A model generated the notes under the pieces. That model was not told where the DNA came from and made no database searches. It was given only the letters and a program-made list of their open reading frames with translations. Shown here in pieces: positions 35,101 through 47,200 of a stretch of DNA of 64,000 nucleotides (positions within the stretch are counted from its first letter, which is position 1; every line of letters begins with the position of its first letter). Origin of the DNA: Phoronis australis (lineage: Eukaryota > Phoronida > Phoronidae). Where the stretch lies: positions 62,001-126,000 of the forward strand of contig NMRA01000754.1 in the NCBI GenBank assembly GCA_002633005.1, in the 5' to 3' direction. A program made the translations under genes and the position numbers.

Positions 35101-38100
35101 AAGTGAATAGGAAGAAAACTTTACTTAATTATTTGCACAGTTTATATTTTGCAGTTGTTATCAACAATCACGCAATGAAATTTGAACATTTTTAGCAAAA
35201 CAGAGAGCTTTCGATTGAATGTAAGATTGACAGTCTTGGCAGTTGGTTTTGTGGAATTGAGAAAAGTTAACCACAGTAATGTTCTCCCTATTCCATATTG
35301 CAGGTACTCCACTGGTCCTGACGTCACTGAACACTCAGTTCTTATACACGAGTACTACACACGTGAAGCCAAGAGTCCTATCCATCTGACAGTTGACACC
35401 AGCCTCCGTGGATCACACATGGGAATCAAGGCATACATGAGGTACACTGGTTTGATCGGGATGGAGATAGTTTACTGTTGCATAAGGAATCGTGTTAACA
35501 CTTCCGTGACGGAATTATTTAGTAATGAATCGCACTACCTTGTGAGTGTCAAATTTTTGAAGACATTAAGAGTATTTGGTGCAGTAGCAAAAAGTCTCAA
35601 AGTTGTTTAGGTGGTATACATGTATTGCCATGAAATATTCAGTCAGAAGTGTTTCGTACAGTGTCAGACTTCTGAACTATGATTCCGCATCTGAAGCTTT
35701 CGCTACTTTCCTCGGGGAAACTGGTCATCATAGCTGCGATCCCAATTGCTTGACAAGTAACTACAATTGCTTCACGTTTACTGAAATGAGATGCTTGCAT
35801 GAAGTGGTTGGCTGCTCACTGCTCTTTGTGTCTCGTTTGAGAGATTAAAACCAGACGAGCTTTAGACAATTACCTCAAGTTGACTAAAACCTTATCACAC
35901 AGTAGTTTCCAAGAATTGCTTACATTTTCTTTAACAGCTGATGTAACTATCGCCGAATGGTTTAATACTGTCACTAAGTATCATCAAGTGTGCGTCAAAA
36001 ATAGATTTTATCAAAGTTGTTGTTTCTTTACGACAGTGGCTGTCACTTTGTAAATCACTGAATTGTTTGCCCTATTTATTCCACTTTAGTTTGAATTCCC
36101 ACTACTTTGTGAAAAAACACTGGACGTCTAAGTTGTCTCACTCAAATAATCCTTAGGAAATAAAACTTTACTATACATTAGACAAGTATTGTTTTCCTGG
36201 CTGAGCGTTGGGTTGCATAATGCCAGGCTGCAGTTTCCATCATCTCCAATAGATGTCTCTGCTGTCTATTTCAGTGCAGCTATGGGTGTTCCTAGCAGGA
36301 CTGTTGGCACTATGTTTACGCCTGTCCCTGTGGAGATAACAAGTTATGAACCTGAGCAAGTGGGAGGTCAGTACTAGCTCTGATGCATCTCTGAGAAGTG
36401 TACCACCCATGTCACTCTGATGCATCTCTGAGAAGTGTACCACCCATGTCACTCTGATGCATCTCTGAGAAGTGTACCACCCATGTCACTCTGATGCATC
36501 TCTGAGAAGTGTACCACCCATGTCACTCTGATGCATCTCTGAGAAGTGTACCACCCATGTCACTCTGATGCATCTCTGAGAAGTGTACCACCCATGTCAC
36601 TCTGATGCATCTCTGAGAAGTGTACCACCCATGTCACTCTGATGCATCTCTGAGAAGTGTACCACCCATGTCACTCTGATGCATCTCTGAGAAGTGTACC
36701 ACCCATGTCACTCTGATGCATCTCTGAGAAGTGTACCACCCATGTCACTCTGATGCATCTCTGAGAAGTGTACCACCCATGTCACTCTGATGCATCTCTG
36801 AGAAGTGTACCACCCATGTCACTCTGATGCATCTCTGAGAAGTGTACCACCCATGTCACTCTGATGCATCTCTGAGAAGTGTACCGCCCATGTCACTTGA
36901 CATCACCTTTAGTGAATCCAACCGTGTTCATGTGTTGCAATGGTGCTAAATAAACACATAACGCTGTTACACTTACACATATCCATGACTCATTAAATTT
37001 AACTTTGGCTTTAATTAATGTTCTCTTGGCCCTAATTGATTAATTATGTATGCGATGATCTTGGAGCAGTTTGCTCAACAATCAGTTTGTAATGGTCATC
37101 ATTAACTTTAATCAATATTTTCTGCCCGTTTTAAGCTTTTTACTTGTCACGAATTGTAAACATAATTCAAATATCAATATAAATTTGCAGCTTTCCCTAT
37201 TAGAATATTCATTATGACAAATAAAAGTCATCAATAATGTTTAAGGAAACTATGACTGACTCACATTTTTGGCCAGCAGCAAGTCAAGTCATTGTTTTAG
37301 CCAAAGTCATGAACAGATAGCAACAGTAATTAAAATAACAGTCACCACCTATTTCGCTACACCAAAATAAGTGATTTTTATTGTAAAATGTCTTAACAAA
37401 GTTTAGACTGATTCTTAAAATCAAGTTCTGGAATCACCTTGCTTTTGAGTATTCAGACAACAAAGTTAAAATCTCACATGTGTTCTACTGCATTGTTACG
37501 CATTTGATGCAATATTTTGACCGTATTTCTAACTGATACCTCCAAACATGTGGGTGTGGAAACATATGCCAAGGAAAGTTAACATTTGAGTTTGCTTAGC
37601 TGAGTTATTTGCCCAATTCAGTCGTGCTATAACCTAACTGCAAAATCATATTTCAAGTCAATACTTTGCACACTATGTTGTGTGATGCCTTTCTCCGGTG
37701 TACAATGAGGCTTGTCAATGTTCTGTTTTGAAACTGGAGTTGTCTCCCCTGAGCATTTTGACAAACTCGTACTCTAGAAGAGCAGTCGCAATTTTTGGAT
37801 GTTGTCTTGCGTGCATCCTTCTGATTGTTTAGCTGGCATGCCAGTTTTACACCATGTCTCAAAATGAACTGAATACCAGATACAAAGAGAATTTAAGTTG
37901 TTGGATATTCTTCCAGTCATATTGCTGACATTGCCATTGTTGTTTTTATTAAAGACATGATTGACCTTTGACCTTGTAGTGGACGTCATACAACAAGTGA
38001 AGTACAATCCTAAGAGAACCGTAGGGGTCAAGTCGGACTTGGAGCAGGTCAGTTCAGCGTGTGGTGACCTGCTGGAGATGTTGACCACTGTCCAGAGTTA

Positions 38101-40623
38101 TGTGGACGATGTAATGGTGAGTAGATTGTCTGCTCCACACAACCTTCACGTTGCCATGGTGACTGAAGCTCTTGTCATGCTTTCATACGTTTAAAGTCAG
38201 TTTAACATGTATTTCTGTTCTTCATTTCAAAGTAGACGTCTTTGTTAAAATTAAAATTTGATCACAAATTGAGTATGTATTTTTCAGGGCTTGAAATTTT
38301 CATCTTAAAGGGGGTTTCCTCTTTTTAATTTTGATTTCCTCTTGTAAAATTTCCAATTTCCTCTTTTTTGTCTCTTTATCAGTTTTTACAAAAATGTTTA
38401 TTTCAGTTAATTTTTGCGAAGACAATTTTATCATACAAGCCTATTTATTTGCGAAACAATACATCACCTGTAATATTTTCCTCTTTTCTGTCACTGGTCA
38501 TTCCAACCCCTGAGTTTAATGGATAATTCATGGTGATTTGTTTCTTGGTTGGTTGTAAGTACAACTGTTAGTAAATTCACAGAGCTTGAATACAGTAAAA
38601 AATCTTCAAAGTGGGCTGCTAAAATTAATTATGTTACTCAAGTTCGGAGCTTGTCCCACATTCTAAAAATACTGGTCGTCCCAAATTCAAGAAACACCAG
38701 AAAGATGTCAAAATTACCCACTCACTAGATTGAAAACAAATTGTTCAAAATTCGAGAAATGTGATGAACGTCAAAATCTCCCTTGTCCCAAATTCCAAAA
38801 TCTAGAAATTTAAATTAAATTTTGTGGGAGTTTACATGTCCCAAATTCTAGAGACTGTCCCAAGTTAGAGAATTTTTACTGTTTGCTTTAAGTGACCAAC
38901 AAGCCCAGTGGGCTGGGTGTTCAAGTAACACTGGTCACTGTAATAAATTTATTTTATCTCTCTGTTATCAAGCCAAAATGTACATGGACCCAATGAAAGC
39001 ATGGGCAATATTATTCAAGCTGTTTGGATTCGCCTTGTTCATGGTTATACACTGAAATTGCATAACCTTCCTTGAAATGTGGCAGACCTTGTTTTATCAC
39101 ACTTATTTGTTATGAAAAAAGTGTTATAATTGGAGTTAGCCCATAAAGCCCTTGATTTATGTTACGGACCATCAATCTTATTGAAGCTTGCAGCACAACA
39201 TTGGTTACCTGGAAACGAGGTTTCCAAGCTTGGAATGCAATGTTGACAAGTGGTGACTGGCACAAACTTATTCAAGATTTTTTGACAAACCTGATGTGTT
39301 TCAAGTACATGTTGGTAGCCTTGTTCAAGCTAACCAATTTAAGTTTAGAGAAAGAACTAAATGAAATACTAATTTCTTTTTCCATCCATTTTTTATAAAT
39401 ACAGGTCCACTATCAATTCAAGTAGTCATTAAGGCTTAACGTTAAAATTCCAAGAGCCTCGCACTATTGATTGTGGATGCAAGGTCAAAAAGACTTTGAA
39501 CACATCCTTCCTAAGGGTGCTTTTGTTGCGAAGAGATGTACTATTTAAAATACAAAGCATTTAGTACATCTTGACTATTCGTAATATGTCCAACTCGTTA
39601 GAGTGTTTTCTTGTGTGTGTGGTCCTCAGTTTATTTGCTAGCCTCAATTGTTTCTACCTTTTTTGTTTCAGTCTGGTAAAATCCCAGCTGACACCTCAAT
39701 GGGCCGCCAACTGTTAAACCTGGTCAGTAATGTGCCCAAAATAGATACAGACGAGTTTGAGTCGATGTTGAATTCAAACATGAAGGTAAAATTTCTTACT
39801 CCTATAAGTAATGGAATGGGTGCCTGGACATGCTTGATGATGTACGAAAACTTGTAGCATTGTTAGTGTGGGTAATATACTCCAAACGTACACCTAAGTG
39901 ACATGTCTGTGCAATATCTATTCTGTGGTCAGAATTTTGCAGACTGGCCAACACGTCTTTGTGCAAACACAAAATGTTTTTATAGTATTTTGACTATATT
40001 TGAAAATCTAGTTCTGAGCTATTAACCAGAATTTCCATAAGTATGTCTACCCTGGCTCTCAAATGATTTTCCCAGCATCAGATTTGTTTCACAAGATCCA
40101 CCAAGTTTAGTTTTTTTTAACCGTTTATTTCACCCAACAAACAATACATGACATAATACACCTGCCTGCCCTCAAATGGAAGACATGCAGGCAGAGTAAT
40201 GGTAAAGATAACAGTGGGTATAAAATTTATATTATAAATATAGTCACCACCTTATAACAAATGTCACAGAAAAGAACTTATGGCGATACATACTTATCTG
40301 CACTAAAACCACTGAGTTTACTTCGACAACTGTTTCTATATATTAGTGTTCAGCTTGTGTGTTATGACTTCTGATGTTGTTTGTGGCAAAACACTTCATA
40401 ACTGAACAGCTCAAATTCCAAGTTGTGGTTTGTCCTTGAAAGTTTGGTTTAAATGTTCCCAAGTCTTTCTTGGTGAGCTTTAATTAATGTGAAATGTGTG
40501 AAGTTGTTGACTTCATCATCATTACGTGTTTTGTTTCAGGATCTACTGATGGTTGTCTATCTATCAAATCTGACAAGAACTCAGCTGATGTTGAACAGTC
40601 AGATAGCTTCACTGAAAATGTAG
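29178..40623 (+). CDS. EIF3F: Eukaryotic translation initiation factor 3 subunit F, eight coding exons
   Basis: Exons: 29178-29289, 31704-31774, 32758-32837, 33587-33724 (or 35304-35441), 34542-34633 (or 36275-36366), 37980-38116, 39672-39785 and 40540-40623. All boundaries are AG/GT and phases agree, giving 828 nt and 275 residues. Landmarks match eIF3f: [103 protein letters not shown] and the C-terminal [15 protein letters not shown]. It is the MPN/Mov34 subunit of the eIF3 scaffold that loads the 43S complex on mRNA; no JAMM metal-binding HxH is visible. The chosen ATG has a good context (aaaATGG). An in-frame ATG at 29151 would add nine residues. The Ala/Pro-rich N-terminal extension of vertebrate eIF3f is absent, as in other invertebrates. 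A poly(A) signal lies at 40907-40912. Exons 4 and 5 exist twice. Confidence 0.96.
30394..30618 (-). pseudogene. LINE-like reverse transcriptase C-terminal fragment (tentative)
   Basis: The frame contains [20 protein letters not shown] followed by VWHKW. This recalls the region after the RT domain of non-LTR retrotransposons (fYxxxIxPxxdYcsxvW). Only about 75 codons are open, and no YxDD motif or endonuclease is present. It lies inside EIF3F intron 1. The identity rests on pattern resemblance only. Confidence 0.4.
30738..31290 (+). repeat. 69-bp minisatellite, about eight copies
   Basis: The unit reads from TGTACCAGTCTGTGTCAATA through CCAGTCTGGCTATAGTTCAT to TCCTTCCTGTATAAGCACA, 69 bp, with few substitutions and one shortened unit near 31201. 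Because 69 is divisible by 3, frames stay open and give a spurious 181-codon ORF of 23-residue repeats. It lies within EIF3F intron 1. Confidence 0.9.
31440..31535 (-). repeat. tRNA-derived SINE-like sequence with long variable arm
   Basis: On the minus strand GCAGTGTGG and CCACACTGC form an acceptor-stem-like pair at the ends. GTGGGTTTGAGTCTCC resembles box B and its arm, and the spacing suggests a Ser/Leu-type variable arm. Box A (TGTGGAGTAGTTTGATGG) is degenerate and the stems are incomplete, so a SINE or tRNA pseudogene is more likely than a working tRNA. Confidence 0.5.
31788..31890 (+). repeat. Short tandem duplication, about 55-bp period
   Basis: GACTAGCTGCAGCCCATAGT and GACTAGCTGCAGCCTATTGT each lead through CCAATGAT to GATATTCAGTGG. 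This is two diverged copies at the start of EIF3F intron 2. Confidence 0.65.
32388..32563 (+). repeat. Tandem duplication, about 90-bp period
   Basis: Two copies share AAAGTCAAAGTGTTCCCCTG / AAAGTCAAACTGTTCCCCTG, then GCCAGGTGGCGATTTGAGTC / GCCAGGTGGCGAGTTGAGTC and ACCAG/ACCGG. It lies in EIF3F intron 2. Confidence 0.7.
34645..34838 (+). repeat. 37-bp minisatellite, five copies
   Basis: The unit is TCTGATGCATCTCTGAGAAG followed by TGTACCACCCATGTCAC. Units 2-5 alternate AGAAATG and AGAAGTG, a higher-order pattern. The array starts 11 bp after the exon 5A donor and ends at the N at 34839. Confidence 0.9.
34839..34839. other. Assembly gap marker (single N)
   Basis: The N falls inside the 37-bp minisatellite, between the two copies of the EIF3F exon 4-5 segment. 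Confidence 0.9.
36377..36896 (+). repeat. 37-bp minisatellite, 14 copies
   Basis: This is the same unit as at 34645-34838, starting at the same distance after the exon 5B donor, but with 14 almost perfectly homogeneous copies (all AGAAGTG; the last unit has ACCGCCC). Units are contiguous with no spacers. Confidence 0.93.
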
Positions 40624-41203
40624 GACATTTTTTGAGGTGCGACAATTGCAACACGCATTGGAACATTCAGTAGACTAAGTTTGACAATGTCTACAGTCCC
40701 AGCCTAGAGTTGTGCCGCCATGTCAGTAAAATTTGTTGGTCTATGTCTACCGCAACCACCACAGAAACCTTGGATTTCCACAATAACAGAAAGTCTAATG
40801 AAACTCATGGAATTGGTCTTCACTTATGGAATTACGAGTTTCTATCGGTTATCACATATTTCAGTAGTAAATACCAGAGATTCTCAAACACAGATATATA
40901 TGAGAAAATAAAATTGTAGCAAAAAAGTAGTTTTAAGATAATTATTTTACATGTGTACATGTAAAATTTTCCTCAGCAACATCAACTTTAAGTTTACCTG
41001 AACAATATGGCTGCCACACTCGTGAACATAGTTCCTCGCTTATAGACATGGCTCACAGACCCGATCAGCACAGTTCACCGACTCACAACATGGAGTCCGT
41101 GCACCATGTTGATAGGTCAGGAACGTAAGTTTTGTCTTGTGAGTCTTGCTTGAGCAAGTTATTCTTTGGATGTTAATGTTTTACATCTCATTCTTAAGTG
41201 CTT
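40624..41203. other. Convergent intergenic space between EIF3F and SLCO
   Basis: About 580 bp holds both 3' UTRs. A 24-base near-palindrome (ATTTTACATG, TGTA, CATGTAAAAT) lies near 40944-40967. No other gene is supported. Confidence 0.5.
40907..40912 (+). promoter_or_regulatory. Poly(A) signal AATAAA of EIF3F
   Basis: AATAAA lies 284 bp downstream of the EIF3F stop codon, before the convergent SLCO gene. It is the first canonical hexamer noticed after the stop. Confidence 0.6.
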
Positions 41204-44200
41204 TTATAAGGGGGTAGTGTTGACACCGTTCTCATTAACACTTTCACGCGAGGCTGCAGTAACCTTGTCAGGATTCTCTCCTGGGTCCCCTGGTTTGTAC
41301 AATAACCATGCTACCAGACCAAGTCCAAAAGACAGCACTTTCACTAAAACAGTAACGAGCCCCATTTTCCACGCTAAGCTATCAATGCCATAATACAGGC
41401 AAGACGTCTGTTGTCCGCACTTCTCGCCCCAAACGATGCAGGCTGTGTCAAATATGTAGCCGACAACAATGGGTCCGGGTATGGTACCTGTAACAACATG
41501 GTTGCAAATGGATCAGATAGACAACCTTAGATTTCATTTGGGGATAATTCCATTCAGCAACTAGATATAAAAATGTGCAGTGAAGAGGATCACTTTTCTT
41601 AATAGTAAAAATACAAGGTCAAGGTCAATACAAACTTACAACAGCATTAAATTATTAGGCTCAATGTAAACCTTCAAATAACACAATCAGATGTCTGTGG
41701 CAATAGACATGTCTTCCACCAGGAATTGTTTTACTGGGGTGAGGACTAATTTGCCTGTGAAAAAATTAACGGGAAGTGCATTTCAACTTTACACTCTCCA
41801 TCCATAATCTCACCTCTCACAACTTGCATTGAGCAAATGACACAATATAAATGTGCACACCAAATACAAAATAGTTTTTGATAAGCACCATCAAAAGAAG
41901 CCTTGATGCATTCATCTGCACATGGAGGACTGTAAGCCTTACTGGTGACTAATACATTAAGTCCTACCTAAAACCCGTGCTGTCACCCATCCACACCCAG
42001 TTGCTAGAGACCTCTGTGGGTAGGGTACGCACCTACAAAATGCATATTATTACCAGCGACAGCCATGTTACAGAAGGGCAACATGACTTATGATAAGTAT
42101 AACAAGTCTAGTCGCAGCTCCGACAGTCGCAAGCCCGTTACTGCAAACGCGATGCTGTGTCTTGGAAAAGCTACAACATGGCGACAGACCTTATGTTGAT
42201 ATTTTATCATATTCATACTTAATGACTGCCTACACACGCCTCAATAATGAACTGTCTGAAGTTAAAATTAAAGTTACGACTGTCTTGGCTAAGACTGGAC
42301 TTCCAACCTTTGATAAAACAGGCCCATGGTCTTCCTAAGTAATGAGTTTGTCAGAGCTACTTACAGTATAGGTCAGCCACCCTTCGAAAATGTGGCAATT
42401 GTTAAAGGTCAATTTGGCAAGATTAACCATATACCACACAGCTTCTGCTTTCAGAATATGTTATTCATAAGTTCTTTACACATCATTTTAAGCGTTGGTA
42501 AAAAGTACAAACAATAAAAATGCAACAATTAACAATAACGGGAAGAATATAAATATTCTTGATAAATCAAATTTCATGAAAATCCAAGAAATTTGCACGA
42601 GACCGTAGGAAACAAATTTAAAATAAAATAGCCAGAGTTAGGCACAACAATGGTCAGATTTGATAGAAATCATCGTCTGTGGATGGCCAACTTAACAGGA
42701 ACATTGGCCAAATCCTGCAAGGGTCTTCAGGAGAAACCACTGCAAACGAAGGGCAAATTGCACGTTCATTGTGTACACATGTTTAAAGTGACGTTGTACA
42801 GACCTTAGAATGACCTGAATCTGCGGCGTGGCTACCATAAACATAAGGAAAACGAAGAGGAAGAGCATGACCATGAAGGCAGGCATGAGGTTACATGAGG
42901 TCACACACTTGCCAGTAGTGGCCTGAACTGTAGAGTTAGCCAGACACGAACAGTTGGTGTAGATCTGGGAAAGAGAAGGCAACGTGGGCTGTGTGAATAA
43001 GGGTGAGATCGTGCAAGTCTGCCAGATATCACCATGAACCTTTTTACAGATAAAGTGAGATGTAACATGAAAAATAGATTGTGGAAAGTCATTTAGCATT
43101 AAAGCAAAATGAAACAAGAGAATGTGCACATTTCCAGTCAGCCCTGGGACGGCGAGAATGTAATGTATTTTGCAAATCCGAGTCTGCTCAGGTGCATGCA
43201 TGCAGCAATTTGTTATCTTCAAATCACTCAATGCATTACAACCAAAGGACTTAAACTCACCAACTTTCACTCAAATCTTGTGCCAAGCAACAGGCACTGC
43301 AATCTTCTGAAGGTTCGTTTGGAAAATTTCAAAAAACCGAAAGTTAGAGAACGGCATGTTATTAACCGCTGAATAGACATTAATTTCAGTTGCAACTTAG
43401 CAAGAACAGTGACACAATCCACAATGCTTTTCAAATGGCACGTAATAGGCCATTAAAAATAAATTTACCCATCGTCCAACCTGAGAAGTGTACACACCTT
43501 TGAATTCTGAGTAGTGGAACATCCAGCATGACATGGTGAAAAGTACATGATATCACCAGCACATACTGGTTGATATATCTCCGCACTACAGTCACAGGCA
43601 GTGTTGCATGTTGAGGATAAGTTGAGCATGGAATGACTTGTATTACTGTAAAGAATGAATGATGTTGTATCACCACCACACAATGGCAGGTATAGGAATA
43701 GGTGGAATAAGATTTCATGGGGTTCCAATCATGATTTTTTTTCGAAAGGAAAAAAATTCGCTGAGGCCCCACGAATGGAATGCCCACGGTTTTTTAGTAA
43801 TGCTCCAGGCCCCTTAAATCCACCTATGGTTATAGGTCTCTGGATTACCTTGTTACCGCAAACACAGTGCAAATACCGGTAGCACTTCCGTAAGCTCAGA
43901 AATCATTTACAACCTAAGATTTCCAACCTGGTACAATCTGATATCAACCTTAGTGGTCAAATTCAGGGCTTTTTAGTGCTGTAGTGGGACATAGGCGCAC
44001 GTAGGCACAGCCAACCCCCTTTTGGCATTTGAACGTAGCGCCTACACACCGTAAGTAACGTTATAGTAGGGCGTAGGTGCACGTCGGCACATTATGCATT
44101 AAGACTTTTCCATGCAGTACAGCTGAATGTGAATGAGGATTCGGCGAAAGGAATCAGATGGCCAACAGACAATCAAAGGGCCACTGACGACAAACCACAT

Positions 44201-47200
44201 GGGCGACTAAAAACACTGCCCGTATACATTTTTTGGGCATTACACACCTAAATTTTCCTTTATAATTGTGTTTGGACCCCCTTCAAAGGCCGCTTGGAAT
44301 GCACACGGACCTTTGGCTTCCTATATGTGTGGTTGGGCCCCCTTTCTGTGACATCCTAGATTCGCCACTGCAGACTCGAAGTGAAATACCCACTCGTGAG
44401 TTAAAAATAGGCCTACATGATTTTGAGAATTCAGCGCACTTTTAAAATTCAGTGCTCAAGGTGATATGGTGGGCTTCGGGTGCCTAGTACTTACCTCTAA
44501 TTTTACCACTGACTACTATACAGCACTGGGGCTTTTTTTGACAGCGTTTGATATTATAATCACTCCCGGTGGGCAAATAATGGCTTTAAACATGGGCTTG
44601 TAAGTGACTGCTCAGGGAAATTACCAACAGGAGACAATGACACGTGAGATTTTAAAATGTGAGACATGGTTGTCACAGCTTGGCACACAACTTGAATCTC
44701 AATCAAAAAATATTGTGACAATGAGTAGATAATTGAGCTAATGATCAATAAAATACAATAAAATGAAGAATTTTAAATAAAATTCATCACAGTATTTTAT
44801 TGTCACACTTTTGTCTAATAAGGTAGTTTGAATTTTTGACAGTGACAACAGTTGCCAATATAGGTCCTGCCCTATTTAAAATCCAGGAACATTTTTGGAG
44901 GTATTAGATGATTCAAATACTTGTCCTATTAGTTCCTTTGGTCATGCACACAAGTCACACCTCCCCATTGTGTTGTCCTTATTACTGATATCCATCTCCC
45001 TTGCCTAATTCCAAAACAAAAGAAGCCAGTCATTTAACTCCAGGCATTGTAAAATGCAGCTATTGGAATCGGGTTAACCTGGGAAATACAAGTCATTCAA
45101 CTTGGCCGTTGGATGACGTAGTACATGTAGCTAATGGGAAAAAATTGTCCACTCCCCCCTCCCCTCCCCTGGTGCTTGTGCCTTATAAAAGAGAATATTA
45201 TGGGATGAGACGAAAATTTTACCACCCGATCACCGTAAATAGCTGACTCCCACTCTATTGCACGCCCACAAAGGCTCTGCCGCAAATAGTCAAAACTAAT
45301 GTTAACTTTGTACTCTTTCAAATTGAAACCTGTGTGAGTTACAAATGATTCAAACCTCGTGAGGAATTTTTCAATCACTTGTCTTAATGAGGGAAATCGC
45401 ATGATTTTTCAATATTCTTCTCAACCTGTTTTAATTCATGATGTTACATATATTTCATTGTTGTTTTATTACTTCATTGTATTATATTACTGTTTTTCTT
45501 GTTGAGGGCCCTCTTGGAAAGCAGTGCTATCACTGAAGAGGCCTCCCTCATTTTAAATATCACAATAATAAATAATACATAAATAAAAATGAGGCTGATA
45601 TTCGGCACCCAAAATTGAGGGATTGAGGGCCCTACAATCACAACTTACCCTGTCAAATAGTCGACTGTCACCCCAGCATACTGTGCATTGTCACATCCCA
45701 TGATGAGAAAGAGAGACGAACCGACCAGCAGTGCCACTCCCAGACATATACTACAGTACCTGAGCATCTGACCACAGTCCATGTTCAACTTGTGCATGAT
45801 AATCCCACTCAGAAGTGCCCCCCCGGTAGCAGCTGTAACCACTATGGCACCTGAAGATGAATCAATTAACCATGGCAGGTGTACTGTGAGACATGTCAGA
45901 CATTTAGACCACACCCATAAAAGCAGTCTAATCATGGAACACTTAGTCTGAGTGACGTATGTCAGACATAAAGTGGAACTTGCACGCTATTTCTTCATCT
46001 CTGTGATTGCTTGGTCAAATTAGTTAGAAACACAACATATAGCGATGATGTGAATATGAAGTAGGTTGAAAATTGCCAAATGTTTCTAAGAACGAGTTTC
46101 GTGTCGAAAATGAACTACCAGAAATCACTCAATCGTGTCCAGTATGTATAGTGACATGGTGTTGTCGACCAACAACACTGCATGATGAGGGCCATATGAG
46201 CCCCTAACTTATGTCATGAGTGCAAAGCTCACCTATTTGCAGAATTTTTGTTTACACAATTACAAGATGCCAATGAATACAACTGCACTAGTGTAGATGA
46301 TGTTCAAATAGTTCCTTCTATACATTAGCATAGTTATGAGCATGCAAATAAATCTTTAAGACCGTGTCCTTACTAATCATGGTATGGTACACAATGCGAT
46401 ATAGTTAGACCACGTCCACAACATGAGAACTTCACGATACTTTGAATTCATTCCGCTGCCGACTGCTTAACAGCGGCAAAAATCTTTCCAATTCCAAAAA
46501 TGGAGCACTGACGTAGATATACTGTCGTTAGAAAATAAAATGGAAACCAAAAATGTTGCAGTTCATGCTTTCATTAATAACTGCCAACAAATTGAAAACC
46601 ACTAAAAATTCAGCAATGACGGTGTAAAAACCAAAGAAATAGTCCTGAATTGACAATTTTTTGCAAAATCTCAAATTAAAAACAGGTAGACAAAGAGCAT
46701 TGTGGGTTAAGAAAAACGCGAGCACCAAACAATGTGTACCTGAGTACGTGGACGATGCCGAAGCGCTTACGCTGAAGACACTTTCCAACAATTTTGGTAA
46801 GAACGAAGCATAAGCTCCCATTAAAAATCCCTCCATACTGTCGCTGAGAATGCACATAACATATGTTTTATTAGACAGCAGGTTTTTTAAAGCCAGTGGT
46901 AAGTCTTTGACAGTCTTTCCAAAGTTTTTCTGCAAAACTTTAGCATCGCTACCAATTTGAGCCTCATTAGTTCGTGCTTCTCGGTAACTCGCTGTGTCTG
47001 CAATCAAGCATACAACAATGTAAAGAAAAAATTGCAAATCCAATTCAACGTTTTTTGCAAAACTTTAGCATTGGTACCAATCTGAGCCTCATTAGTACGT
47101 AGTTCTAAGTAACTCACTGTATCTGCAATCAAGCATACAATAATGTAAGAAAAAAATCACAAATCCATTTCAAAGTTTTTTAAAACAGCTTTGTTAAAAT

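Larger units (their letters stand above)
33252..36896 (+). repeat. EIF3F: Tandem duplication of EIF3F exons 4-5 with introns and minisatellite
   Basis: Copy A (33252-34838) and copy B (34970-36896) align over their whole length, offset about 1.72 kb. Exon 4 copies (33587-33724 and 35304-35441, 138 nt each) differ by one silent change (GAT/GAC). Exon 5 copies (34542-34633 and 36275-36366, 92 nt) are identical. Introns differ by scattered substitutions and small indels. All splice sites are intact in both. Exon pair 4-5 is 230 nt, so splicing both pairs in series would shift the frame; only one pair can be used per mRNA. An N at 34839 sits between the copies, so an unmerged second haplotype is a serious alternative to a true duplication. 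Confidence 0.9.

Noticed and set aside
34645-36896. 37-bp repeats considered as a CRISPR array
   Set aside because: Units are contiguous with no unique spacers, lie in an intron of an animal gene, and vary only by point changes.
41040-41130. Possible plus-strand first exon (ATG..GGAAC|GTAAGT) between EIF3F and SLCO
   Set aside because: It has a good donor, but no following plus-strand exon was found before or within the SLCO gene, and the region is better explained as the two 3' UTRs.
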